NCBI GenBank assembly: GCA_911728455.2
Contig: OU452229.1
Span: 12,006,878-12,070,877 of the forward strand
Direction: 5' to 3'
Source of the DNA: Marthasterias glacialis
Taxonomy: Eukaryota; Echinodermata; Asteroidea; Forcipulatida; Asteriidae
DNA length: 64,000 bases
Made by a program: the position numbers and the translations under genes. Under the pieces are notes generated by a model. That model had not been told where the DNA came from. It did no database searches and worked only from the letters and a program-made list of their open reading frames with translations. This document shows, piece after piece, positions 36,926 to 48,275 of the stretch. The first letter of the stretch is position 1; every line of letters begins with the position of its first letter.

Positions 36926-38876
36926 TTGGCTATTGTTGACATACACACAGCATGGCCGTATGCACTGAACATCATTGGGGTGTCCTCACTCCGCGGTCCC
37001 TGGCATCCTCCCTGTTTATCCCAAACCCCCAGGACCGGTATTTTCGGAAAGCACATGAGCAGGGCTTTCCAACAGTGTCAGGCTTGTCAGTTTCCCGCCA
37101 ATACTTTGGGAGATAGAGCCGTTGCTAAGTCTTGTTTTCATTCTGTTACAGCTTCGTGTACAAAAGTGCCATTAGACAGGCGTTTGAAGCGCATTCGGAG
37201 CAGCCCTGCTCCCTGGTGTTTTCAAGACGGAAGATGGCCCTGGTTGGCCGGGAAAACTAGATTTTCGGATGCAAGACTATGGCAGCTACCTACAGGTACA
37301 AGAAATTTCTCTCTAGCCCCTGTATTTCTGGATTTATTGGCTGTGGCGCAGCCGACTACTTTTTTCGGCGTTTTTTTACTGGCTTCGGTCCAGCACACAT
37401 GTAGTTGCCTTGGCTATTGTTGACATACACACAGCATGGCCGTATGCACTGAACATCATTGGGGTGTCCTCACTCCGCAGTTCCTGGCATCCTCCCTGTT
37501 TATCCGGAAGCCCCACGACCGGTATTTTCGGAAAGCCCATGAGCAGGGCTTTCCAACAGTGTCAGACTTGTCAGTTTCCCGCCAATACTTTGGGAGATAG
37601 AGCCGTTGCTAAGTCTTGTTTTCATTCTGTTACAGCTTCGTGTACAAAAGTGCCATTAGACAGGCGTTTGAAGCGCATTCGGAGCAGCCCTGCTCCCTGG
37701 TGGTTTCAAGACGGAAGATGGCCCTGGTTGGCCGGGAAAACCAGATTTTCGGATGCAAGACTATGGCAGCTACCTACAGGTACAAGAAATTTCTCTCTAG
37801 CCCCAGTATTTCTGGATTTATTGGCTGTGGCGCAGCCGACTACTTTTTTCGGCGTTTTATTGCTGGCTTCGGTCCAGCACACATGTAGTTGCCTTGGCTA
37901 TTGTTGACGTACACACAGCATGGCCGTATGCACTGGACATCATCGGGGTGTCCTCACTCCGCGGTCCCTGGCATCCTCCCTGTTTATCCCAAACCCCCAA
38001 GACCGGCATTTTCGGAAAGCACATGAGCAGGGCTTTCCAACAGTGTCAGGCTTCTCAGTTTCCCCGCCAATACTTTGGGAGACAGAGCCGTTGCTAAGTC
38101 TTGTTTTCATTCTGTTACAGCTTCGTGTACAAAAGTGCCATTAGACAGGCGTTTGAAGCGCATTCGGAGCAGCCCTGCTCCCTGGTGTTTTCAAGACGGA
38201 AGATGGCCCTGGTTGGCCGGGAAAACTAGATTTTCGGATGCAAGACTATGGCAGCTACCTACAGGTACAAGAAATTTCTCTCTAGCCCCTGTATTTCTGG
38301 ATTTATTGGCTGTGGCGCAGCCGACTACTTTTTTCGGCGTTTTTTTACTGGCTTCGGTCCAGCACACATGTAGTTGCCTTGGCTATTGTTGACATACACA
38401 CAGCATGGCCGTATGCACTGAACATCATTGGGGTGTCCTCACTCCGCAGTTCCTGGCATCCTCCCTGTTTATCCGGAAGCCCCACGACCGGTATTTTCGG
38501 AAAGCCCATGAGCAGGGCTTTCCAACAGTGTCAGACTTGTCAGTTTCCCGCCAATACTTTGGGAGATAGAGCCGTTGCTAAGTCTTGTTTTCATTCTGTT
38601 ACAGCTTCGTGTACAAAAGTGCCATTAGACAGGCGTTTGAAGCGCATTCGGAGCAGCCCTGCTCCCTGGTGGTTTCAAGACGGAAGATGGCCCTGGTTGG
38701 CCGGGAAAACCAGATTTTCGGATGCAAGACTATGGCAGCTACCTACAGGTACTAGAAATTTCTCTCTAGCCCCAGTATTTCTGGATTTATTGGCTGTGGC
38801 GCAGCCGACTACTTTTTTCGGCGTTTTTTTGCTGGCTTCGGTCCAGCACACATGTAGTTGCCTTGGCTATTGTTGA
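36926..38876 (+). repeat. 969-bp dimer duplication
   Basis: ctggtgttttcaagac occurs at 37213 and 38182, and gcagttcctggcatc with tatccggaagcc recurs at the same 969-bp offset. The second copy has one extra C (tttccccgcc near 38060). The second monomers of the two copies then part at gtacaagaaa versus gtactagaaa (near 37781 and 38750). Confidence 0.8.
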
Positions 38877-40680
38877 CGTACACACAGCATGGCCGTATGC
38901 ACTGGACATCATCGGGGTGTCCTCACTCCGCGGTCCCTGGCATCCTCCCTGTTTATCCCAAACCCCCAGGACCGGCATTTTCGGAAAGCACATGAGCAGG
39001 GCTTTCCAACAGTGTCAGGCTTGTCAGTTTTCCGCCAATACTTTGGGAGATAGAGCCGTTGCTAAGTCTTGTTTTCATTCTGTTACAGCTTCGTGTACAA
39101 AAGCGCCATTAGACAGGCGTTTGAAGCGCATTCGGAGCAGCCCTGCTCCCTGGTGGTTTCAAGACAGAAGATGGCCCTGGTTGGCCAGGAAAACCAGATT
39201 TTCGGATGCAGGACTATGGCAGCTACCTGCAGGTACAAGAAATTTCTCTCTAGCCCCAGTATTTCTGGATTTATTGGCTGTGGCGCAGCCGACTACTTTT
39301 TGCGGCGTTTTTTTGCTGGCTCCGGTCCAGCACACATGAAGTGGCCTTGGCTATTGTTGACGTACACACAGCATGGCCGTATGCACTGGACATCATCGGG
39401 GTGTCCTCACTCCGCGGTCCCTGGCATCCTCCCTGTTTATCCCAAACCCCCAAGATCGGCAATTTCGGAAAGCACATGAGCAGGGCTTTCCAACAGTGCC
39501 AGGCTTGTCAGTTTCCCGCCAATACTTTGGGAGATAGAGCCGTTGCTAAGTCTTGTTTTCATTCTGTTACAGCTTCGTGTACAAAAGTGCCATTAGACAG
39601 GCGTTTGAAGCGCATTCGGAGCAGCCCTGCTCCCTGGTGGTTTCAAGACGGAAGATGGCCCTGGTTGGCCGGGAAAACCAGATTTTCGGATGCAAGACTA
39701 TGGCAGCTACCTACAGGTACTAGAAATTTCTCTCTAGCCCCAGTATTTCTGGATTTATTGGCTGTGGCGCAGCCGACTACTTTTTTCGGCGTTTTTTTGC
39801 TGGCTTCGGTCCAGCACACATGTAGTTGCCTTGGCTATTGTTGACGTACACACAGCATGGCCGTATGCACTGGACATCATCGGGGTGTCCTCACTCCGCG
39901 GTCCCTGGCATCCTCCCTGTTTATCCCAAACCCCCAGGACCGGCATTTTCGGAAAGCACATGAGCAGGGCTTTCCAACAGTGTCAGGCTTGTCAGTTTTC
40001 CGCCAATACTTTGGGAGATAGAGCCGTTGCTAAGTCTTGTTTTCATTCTGTTACAGCTTCGTGTACAAAAGTGCCATTAGACAGGCGTTTGAAGCGCATT
40101 CGGAGCAGCCCTGCTCCCTGGTGGTTTCAAGACAGAAGATGGCCCTGGTTGGCCAGGAAAACCAGATTTTCGGATGCAGGACTATGGCAGCTACCTGCAG
40201 GTACAAGAAATTTCTCTCTAGCCCCAGTATTTCTGGATTCATTGGCTGTGGCGCAGCCGACTACTTTTTGCGGCGTTTTTTTGCTGGCTCCGGTCCAGCA
40301 CACATGAAGTGGCCTTGGCTATTGTTGACGTACACACAGCATGGCCGTATGCACTGGACATCATCGGGGTGTCCTCACTCCGCGGTCCCTGGCATCCTCC
40401 CTGTTTATCCCAAACCCCCAAGATCGGCAATTTCGGAAAGCACATGAGCAGGGCTTTCCAACAGTGCCAGGCTTGTCAGTTTCCCGCCAATACTTTGGGA
40501 GATAGAGCCGTTGCTAAGTCTTGTTTTCATTCTGTTACAGCTTCGTGTACAAAAGTGCCATTAGACAGGCGTTTGAAGCGCATTCGGAGCAGCCCTGCTC
40601 CCTGGTGGTTTCAAGACGGAAGATGGCCCTGGTTCTCCGGGAAAACCAGATTTTCGGATGCAAGACTATGGCAGCTACCT
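38745..40680 (+). repeat. 968-bp dimer duplication
   Basis: gtactagaaatttc at 38749 and 39717, cagttttccgcc, and the unusual acacatgaagtggccttgg (near 39335 and 40303) all recur at 968 bp. The atgaagtgg variant removes the stop that ends the recurrent frame in other monomers. Copies differ by a few bases (aaagcgcc versus aaagtgcc; ggattt versus ggattc). Confidence 0.85.
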
Positions 40681-41929
40681 ACAGGTACAAGAAATTTCTG
40701 TCTAGCCCTAGTATTTCTGGATTTATTGGCTGTGGCGCAGCCGACTACTTTTTGCGGCGTTTTATTGCTGGCTTCGGTCCAGCACACATGTAGTTGCCTT
40801 GGCTATTGTTGACATACACACAGCATGGCCGTATGCACTGGACATCATCGGGGTGTCCTCACTCCGCGGTCCCTGGCATCTTCCCTGTTTATCCCAAACC
40901 CCCAAGACCGGCATTTTCGGAAAGCATATGAGCAGGGCTTTCCAACAGTGTCAGGCTTGTCAGTTTCCCGCCAATACTTTGGGAGATAGAGCCGTTGCTA
41001 AGTCTTGTTTTCATTCTGTTACAGCTTCGTGTACAAAAGTGCCATTAGACAGGCGTTTGAAGCGCATTCGGAGCAGCCCTGCTCCCTGGTGGTTTCAAGA
41101 CAGAAGATGGCCCTGGTTGGCCAGGAAAACCAGATTTTCGGATGCAGGACTATGGCAGCTACCTGCAGGTACAAGAAATTTCTCTCTAGCCCCAGTATTT
41201 TTGGATTTATTGGCTGTGGCGCAGCCGACTACTTTTTGCGGCGTTTTTTTGCTGGCTCCGGTCCAGCACACATGTAGTTGCCATGGCTATTGTTGACGTA
41301 CACACAGCATGGCCGTATGCACTGGACATCATCGGGGTGTCCTCACTCCGCAGTCCCTGGCATCCTCCCTGTTTATCCCAAACCCCCAAGACCGGCAATT
41401 TCGGAAAGCCCATGAGCAGGGCTTTCCAATAGTGCCAAGCTTGTTAGTTTCCCGCCAATACTTTGGGAGATATAGCCGTTGCTAAGTCTTGTTTTCATTC
41501 TGTTACAGCTTCGTGTACAAAAGTGCCATTAGACAGGCGTTTGAAGCGCATTCGGAGCAGCCCTGCTCCCTGGTGGTTTCAAGACGGAAGATGGCCCTTG
41601 TTCTCTGGGAAAACCAGATTTTCGGATGCAAGACTATGGCAGCTACCTACAGGTACAAGAAATTTCTCTCTTGCCCTAGTATTTCTGGATTTATTTGCTG
41701 TGGCGCAGCCGACTACTTTTTTCGGCGTTTTTTTGCTGGCTTCGGTCCAGCACACATGTAGTTAAATTGGCTATTGTTGACGTACACACACCATGGCCGT
41801 ATTCACTGGACATCATCGGGGTGTCCTCACTCCGCGGTCCCTGGCATCCTCCCTGTTTATCCCAAACCCCCAAGACCGGCATTTTCGGAAAGCACATGAG
41901 CAGGGCTTTCCAACAGTGTCAGGCTTGTC

Positions 41930-43860
41930 AGTCTCGCCAATACTTTGGGAGATAGAGCCGTTGCTCAGTCTTGTTTTCATTCTGTTACAGCTTCGTGTAC
42001 ATAAGTGCCATTAGACAGGCGTTTGAAGCGCATTCGGAGCAGCCCTGCTCCCTGGTGGTTTCAAGACGGAAGATGGCCCTGGTTGGCCGGGAAAACCAGA
42101 TTTTCGGATGCAAGACTATGGCAGCTACCTACAGGTACTAGAAATTTCTCTCTAGCCCCAGTATTTCTGGATTTATTGGCTGTGGCGCAGCCGACTACTT
42201 TTTTCGGCGTTTTTTTGCTGGCTTCGGTCCAGCACACATGTAGTTGCCTTGGCTATTGTTGACGTACACACAGCATGGCCGTATGCACTAGACATCATCG
42301 GGGTGTCCTCACTCCGCGGTCCCTGGCATCCTCCCTGTTTATCCAAAATCCCCAGGACCGGTATTTTCGGAAAGCACATGAGCAGGGCTTTCCAACAGTG
42401 TCAGGCTTGTCAGTTTCCTGCCAATGCTTTGGGAGATAGAGCCGTTGCTAAGTCTTGTTTTCATTCTGTTACAGCTTCGTGTACAAAAGTGCCATTAGAC
42501 AGGCGTTTGAAGCGCATTCGGAGCAGCCCTGCTCCCTGGTGGTTTCAAGACAGAAGATGGCCCTGGTTGGCCAGGAAAACCAGATTTTCGGATGCAGGAC
42601 TATGGCAGCTACCTGCAGGTACAAGAAATTTCTCTCTAGCCCCAGTATTTCTTGATTTATTGGCTGTGGCGCAACCGACTACTTTTGCGGCGTTGTTTTG
42701 CTGGCTCCGGTCCAGCACACATGTAGTTGCCTTGGCTATTGTTGACGTACACTCAGCATGACCGTATGCACTGGACATCATCGGGGTGTCCTCACTCCGC
42801 GGTCCCTGGCATCTTCCCTGTTTATCCCAAACCCCCAAGACCGGCATTTTCGGAAAGCCCATGAGCAGGGCTTTCCAACAGTGCCAAGCTTGTCAGTTTC
42901 CCGCCAATACTTTGGGAGATAGAGCCGTTGCTAAGTCTTGTTTTCATTCTGTTACAGCTTCGTGTACAAAAGTGCCATTAGACAGGCGTTTGAAGCGCAT
43001 TCGGAGCAGCCCTGCTCCCTGGTGGTTTCAAGACGGAAGATGGCCCTGGTTGGCCGGGAAAACCAGATTTTCGGATGCAAGACTATGGCAGCTACCTACA
43101 GGTACAAGAAATTTCTCTCTAGCCCCAGTATTTCTGGATTTATTGGCTGTGGCGCAGCCGACTACTTTTTTCGGCGTTTTTTTGCTGGCTTCGGTCCAGC
43201 ACACATGTAGTTGCCTTGGCTATTGTTGACGTACACACAGCATGGCCGTATGCACTGGACATCATCGGGGTGTCCTCACTCCGCGGTCCCTGGCATCCAC
43301 CCTGTTTATCCCAAATCCCCAGGACCGGTATTTTCGGAAAGCACATGAGCAGGGCTTTCCAACAGTGTCAGGCTTGTCAGTCTTGCCAATACTTTGGGAG
43401 ATAGAGCCGTTGCTCAGTCTTGTTTTCATTCTGTTACAGCTTCGTGTACATAAGTGCCATTAGACAGGCGTTTGAAGCGCATTCGGAGCAGCCCTGCTCC
43501 CTGGTGGTTTCAAGACAGAAGATGGCCCTGGTTGGCCAGGAAAACCAGATTTTCGGATGCAGGACTATGGCAGCTACCTGCAGGTACAAGAAATTTCTCT
43601 CTAGCCCCAGTATTTCTTGATTTATTGGCTGTGGCGCAGCCGACTACTCTTTGCGGCGTTGTTTTGCTGGCTCCGGTCCAGCACACATGTAGTTGCCTTG
43701 GCTATTGTTGACGTACACTCAGCATGACCGTATGCACTGGACATCATCGGGGTGTCCTCACTCCGCGGTCCCTGGCATCCTCCCTGTTTATCCCAAACCC
43801 CCAAGACCGGCATTTTCGGAAAGCCCATGAGCAGGGCTTTCCAACAGTGCCAGGCTTGTC
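41930..43860 (+). repeat. About 966-bp dimer duplication
   Basis: Shared rare variants recur at 965-967 bp: gcgttgttttgctgg (T-tract broken by G), gtacactcagcatgaccg and caaatccccaggacc or caaaatccccagg. A short 3-bp-deleted form, cagtctcgccaata or cagtcttgccaata with gtacataag, is found near 41931 and 43379, 1,448 bp apart. Homogenisation is less complete than in neighbouring blocks. Confidence 0.65.
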
Positions 43861-44050
43861 AGTTTCCCGCCAATACTTTGGGAGATAGAGCCGTTGCTAA
43901 GTCTTGTTTTCATTCTGTTACAGCTTCGTGTACAAAAGTGCCATTAGACAGGCGTTTGAAGCGCATTCGGAGCAGCCCTGCTCCCTGGTGGTTTCAAGAC
44001 GGAAGATGGCCCTGGCTGGCCAAGAAAACCAGATTTTCGGATGCAGGACT

Positions 44051-44388
44051 ATGGCAGCTACCTGCAGGTACAAGAAATTTCTCTCTATCCCAAGTATTTC
44101 TGGATTTATTGGCCGTGGCGCAGCCGACTACTTTTTGCGGCGTTTTTTTACTGGCTTCGGTCCAGCACACATGTAGTTGCCTTGGCTATTGTTGACATAC
44201 ACACAGCATGGCCGTATGCACTGAACATCATTGGGGTGTCCTCACTCCGCAGTTCCTGGCATCCTCCCTGTTTATCCCGAAGCCCCACGACCGGTATTTT
44301 CGGAAAGCCCATGAGCAGGGCTTTCCAACAGTGTCAGACTTGTCAGTTTCCCGCCAATACTTTGGGAGATAGAGCCGTTGCTAAGTCT
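44051..44388 (+). repeat. Internally deleted monomer (338 bp)
   Basis: The anchor at 44051 is followed by the next (atagcagct) at 44389, so about 146 bp are missing. The junction joins gctaagtct to atagcagctacc near 44388. The deletion removes the pyrimidine tract, the acceptor-like AG and nearly all of the exon-like segment, but keeps the donor-like motif. The sequence immediately beyond (ctctatcccaagtatttctg) matches the preceding monomer, which suggests the two were copied from each other. Confidence 0.85.
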
Positions 44389-45484
44389 ATAGCAGCTACC
44401 TGCAGGTACAAGAAATTTCTCTCTATCCCAAGTATTTCTGGATTTATTGGCCGTGGCGCAGCCGACTACTTTTTTCGGCGTTTTTTTGCTGGCTTCGGTC
44501 CAGCACACATGTAGTTGCCTTGGCTATTGTTGACATACACACAGCATGGCCGTATGCACTGGACATCATCGGGGTGTCCTCACTCCGCGGTCCATGGCAT
44601 CCTCCCTGTTTATCCCAAACCCCAAAGATTGGCATTTTCTGAAAGCCAATGAGCAGGGCTTTCCAACAGTGTCAGACTTGTCAGTTTCCCGTCAATACTT
44701 TGGGAGATAGAGCCGTTGCTAAGTCTTGTTTTCATTCTGTTATAGCTTCGTGTACAAAAGTGCCATTAGACAGGCGTTTGAAGCGCATTCGGAGCAGCCC
44801 CGCTCCCTGGTGGTTTCAAGACGGAAGATGGCCCTGGTTGGCCGGGAAAACCAGATTTTCGGATGCAGGACTATGGCAGCTACCTCCAGGTACAAGAAAT
44901 TTTTCTCTAGCCCTAGTATTTCTGGATTTATTGGCTGTGGCGCAGCCGACTACTTTTTTCGGCGTTTTTTTGCTGGCTTCGGTCCAGCACACATGTAGTT
45001 AAATTGGCTATTGTTGACGTACACACACCATGGCCGTATTCACTGGACATCATCGGGGTGTCCTCACTCCGCGGTCCCTGGCATCCTCCCTGTTTATCCC
45101 AAACCCCCAAGACCGGCATTTTCAGAAAGCCCATGAACAGGGCTTTCCAACAGTGCCAGGCTTGTCAGTTTCCCGCCAATACTTTGGGAGATAGAGCCGT
45201 TGCTAAGTCTTGTTTTCATTCTGTTACAACTTCGTGTACAAAAGTGCCATTAGACAGGCGTTTGAAGCGCATTCGGAGCAGCCCTGCTCCCTGGTGGTTT
45301 CAAGACGGAAGATGGCCCTGGCTGGCCGGGAAAACCACATTTTCGGATGCAAGACTATGGCAGCTACCTACAGGTACAAGAAATTTCTCTCTAGCCCCAG
45401 TATTTCTGGATTTATTGGCTGTGGCGCAGCCGACTACTTTTTTCGGCGTTTTTTTTGCTGGCTTCGGTCCAGCACACATGTAGT

Positions 45485-48275
45485 TGCCTTGGCTGTTGTT
45501 GACGTACACTCAGCATGGCCGTATGTACTGGACATCATCGGAGTGTCCTCACTCCGCAGTCCATGGCATCCTCCCTGTTTATCCCAAACCCCAAAGACCA
45601 GCATTTTCGGAAAGCCCATGAGCAGGGCTTTCTAACAGTGTCAGACTTGTCAGTTTCCCGCCAATACTTTGGGAGATAGAGCCGTTGCTAAGTCTTGTTT
45701 TCATTCTGTTACAGCTTCGTGTACAAAAGTGCCATTAGACAGGCGTTTGAAGCGCATTCGGAGCAGCCCTGCTCCCTGGTGGTTTCAAGACGGAAGATGG
45801 CCCTGGTTGGCCGGGAAAACCAGATTTTCGGATGCAGGACTATGGCAGCTACCTACAGGTACAAGAACTTTTTCTCTAGCCCTAGTATTTCTCGATTTAT
45901 TGGCTGTGGCGCAGCCGACTACTTTTTTCGGTGTTTTTTTGCTGGCTTCGGTCCAGCACACATGTAGTTGCCTTGGCTATTGTTGACGTACACACAGCAT
46001 GGCCGTATTCACCGGACATCATCGGGGTGTCCTCACTCCGCGGTCCCTGGCATCCTCCCTGTTTATCCCAAACCCCCAAAACTGGACTTTTCTGAAAGCC
46101 CATGAGCAGGGCTTTCCAACAGTGTCAGACTTGTCAGTTTCCCGCCAATACTTTGGGAGATAGAGCCGTTGCTAAGTCTTGTTTTCATTCTGTTACAGCT
46201 TCGTGTACAAAAGTGCCATTAGACAGGCGTTTGAAGCGCATTCGGAGCAGCCCTGCTCCCTGGTGGTTTCAAGACGGAAGATGGCCCTGGCTGGCCGGGA
46301 AAACCAGATTTTCGGATGCAAGACTATGGCAGCTACCTACAGGTACAAGAAATTTCTCTCTAGCCCCAGTATTTCTGGATTTATTGGCCGTGGCGCAGCC
46401 GACTACTTTTTGCGGCGTTTTTTTGCTGGCTTCGGTCCAGCACACATGTAGTTGCCTTGGCTACTGTTGACGTACACACAGCATGGCCGTATTCACTGGA
46501 CATCATCGGGGTGTCCTCACTCCGCGGTCCCTGGCATCCTCCCTGTTTATCCCAAACCCCAAAGATCGGCATTTTCTGAAAGCCCATGAGCAGGGCTTTC
46601 CAACAGTGTCAGACTTGTCAGTTTCCCGTCAATACTTTGGGAGATAGAGCCGTTGCTAAGTCTTGTTTTCATTCTGTTATAGCTTCGTGTACAAAAGTGC
46701 CATTAGACAGGCGTTTGAAGCGCATTCGGAGCAGCCCCGCTCCCTGGTGGTTTCAAGACGGAAGATGGCCCTGGTTGGCCGGGAAAACCAGATTTTCGGA
46801 TGCAGGACTATGGCAGCTACCTCCAGGTACAAGAAATTTCTCTCTAGCCCCAGTATTTCTGGATTTATTGGCTGTGGCGCAGCCGACTACTTTTTCGGCG
46901 TTTTTTTGCAGGCTTCGGTCCAGCACGCATGTAGTTGCCTTGGCTGTTGTTGACGTACACTCAGCATGGCCGTATGTACTGGACATCATCGGAGTGTCCT
47001 CACTCCGCAGTCCATGGCATCCTCCCTGTTTATCCCAAACCCCAAAGACCAGCATTTTCGGAAAGCCCATGAGCAGGGCTTTCTAACAGTGTCAGACTTG
47101 TCAGTTTCCCGCCAATACTTTGGGAGATAGAGCCGTTGCTAAGTCTTGTTTTCATTCTGTTACAGCTTCGTGTACAAAAGTGCCATTAGAAAGGCGTTTG
47201 AAGCGCATTCGGAGCAGCCCTGCTCTCTGGTGGTTTCAAGACGGAAAATGGCCCTGGCTGGCCGGGAAAACCAGATTTTCGGATGCAGGACTATGGCAGC
47301 TACCTACAGGTACAAGAAATTATTCTCTAGCCCTAGTATTTCTCGATTTATTGGCTGTGGCGCAGCCGACTACTTTTTTCGGCGTTTTTTTGCTGGCTTC
47401 GGTCCAGCACACATGTAGTTGCCTTGGCTATTGTTGACGTACACACAGCATGGCCGTATTCACCGGACATCATCGGGGTGTCCTCACTCCGCGGTCCCTG
47501 GCATCCTCCCTGTTTATTCCAAACCCCCAAAACTGGACTTTTCTGAAAGCCCATGAGCAGGGCTTTCCAACAGTGTCAGACTTGTCAGTTTCCCGCCAAT
47601 ACTTTGGGAGATAGAGCCGTTGCTAAGTCTTGTTTTCATTCTGTTACAGCTTCGTGTACAAAAGTGCCATTAGACAGGCGTTTGAAGCGCATTCGGAGCA
47701 GCCCTGCTCCCTGGTGGTTTCAAGACGGAAGATGGCCCTGGCTGGCCGGGAAAACCAGATTTTCGGATGCAAGACTATGGCAGCTACCTACAGGTACAAG
47801 AAATTTCTCTCTAGCCCCAGTATTTCTGGATTTATTGGCCGTGGCGCAGCCGACTACTTTTTGCGGCGTTTTTTTGCTGACTTCGGTCCAGCACACATGT
47901 AGTTGCCTTGGCTACTGTTGACGTACACACAGCATGGCCGTATTCACTGGACATCATCGGGGTGTCCTCACTCCGCGGTCCCTGGCATCCTCCCTGTTTA
48001 TCCCAAACCCCAAAGACCGGCATTTTCTGAAAGCCCATGAGCAGGGCTTTCCAACAGTGTCAGACTTGTCAGTTTCCCGTCAATACTTTGGGAGATAGAG
48101 CCGTTGCTAAGTCTTGTTTTCATTCTGTTATAGCTTCGTGTACAAAAGTGCCATTAGACAGGCGTTTGAAGCGCATTCGGAGCAGCCCCGCTCCCTGGTG
48201 GTTTCAAGACGGAAGATGGCCCTGGTTGGCCGGGAAAACCAGATTTTTGGATGCAGGACTATGGCAGCTACCTCC
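45485..48275 (+). repeat. 1,451-bp trimer higher-order repeat (nearly two copies)
   Basis: Markers recur at exactly 1,451 bp: ggctgttgttgacg at 45491 and 46942; tctaacagtgtcag at 45631 and 47082; aactggacttttctgaaagc at about 46080 and 47531; and cttggctactgttg near 46458 and 47909. The copies separate near 46825/48276 (ctctctagcccc versus ttctctagccct). The period is slightly under three monomers because of small indels. Confidence 0.85.
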
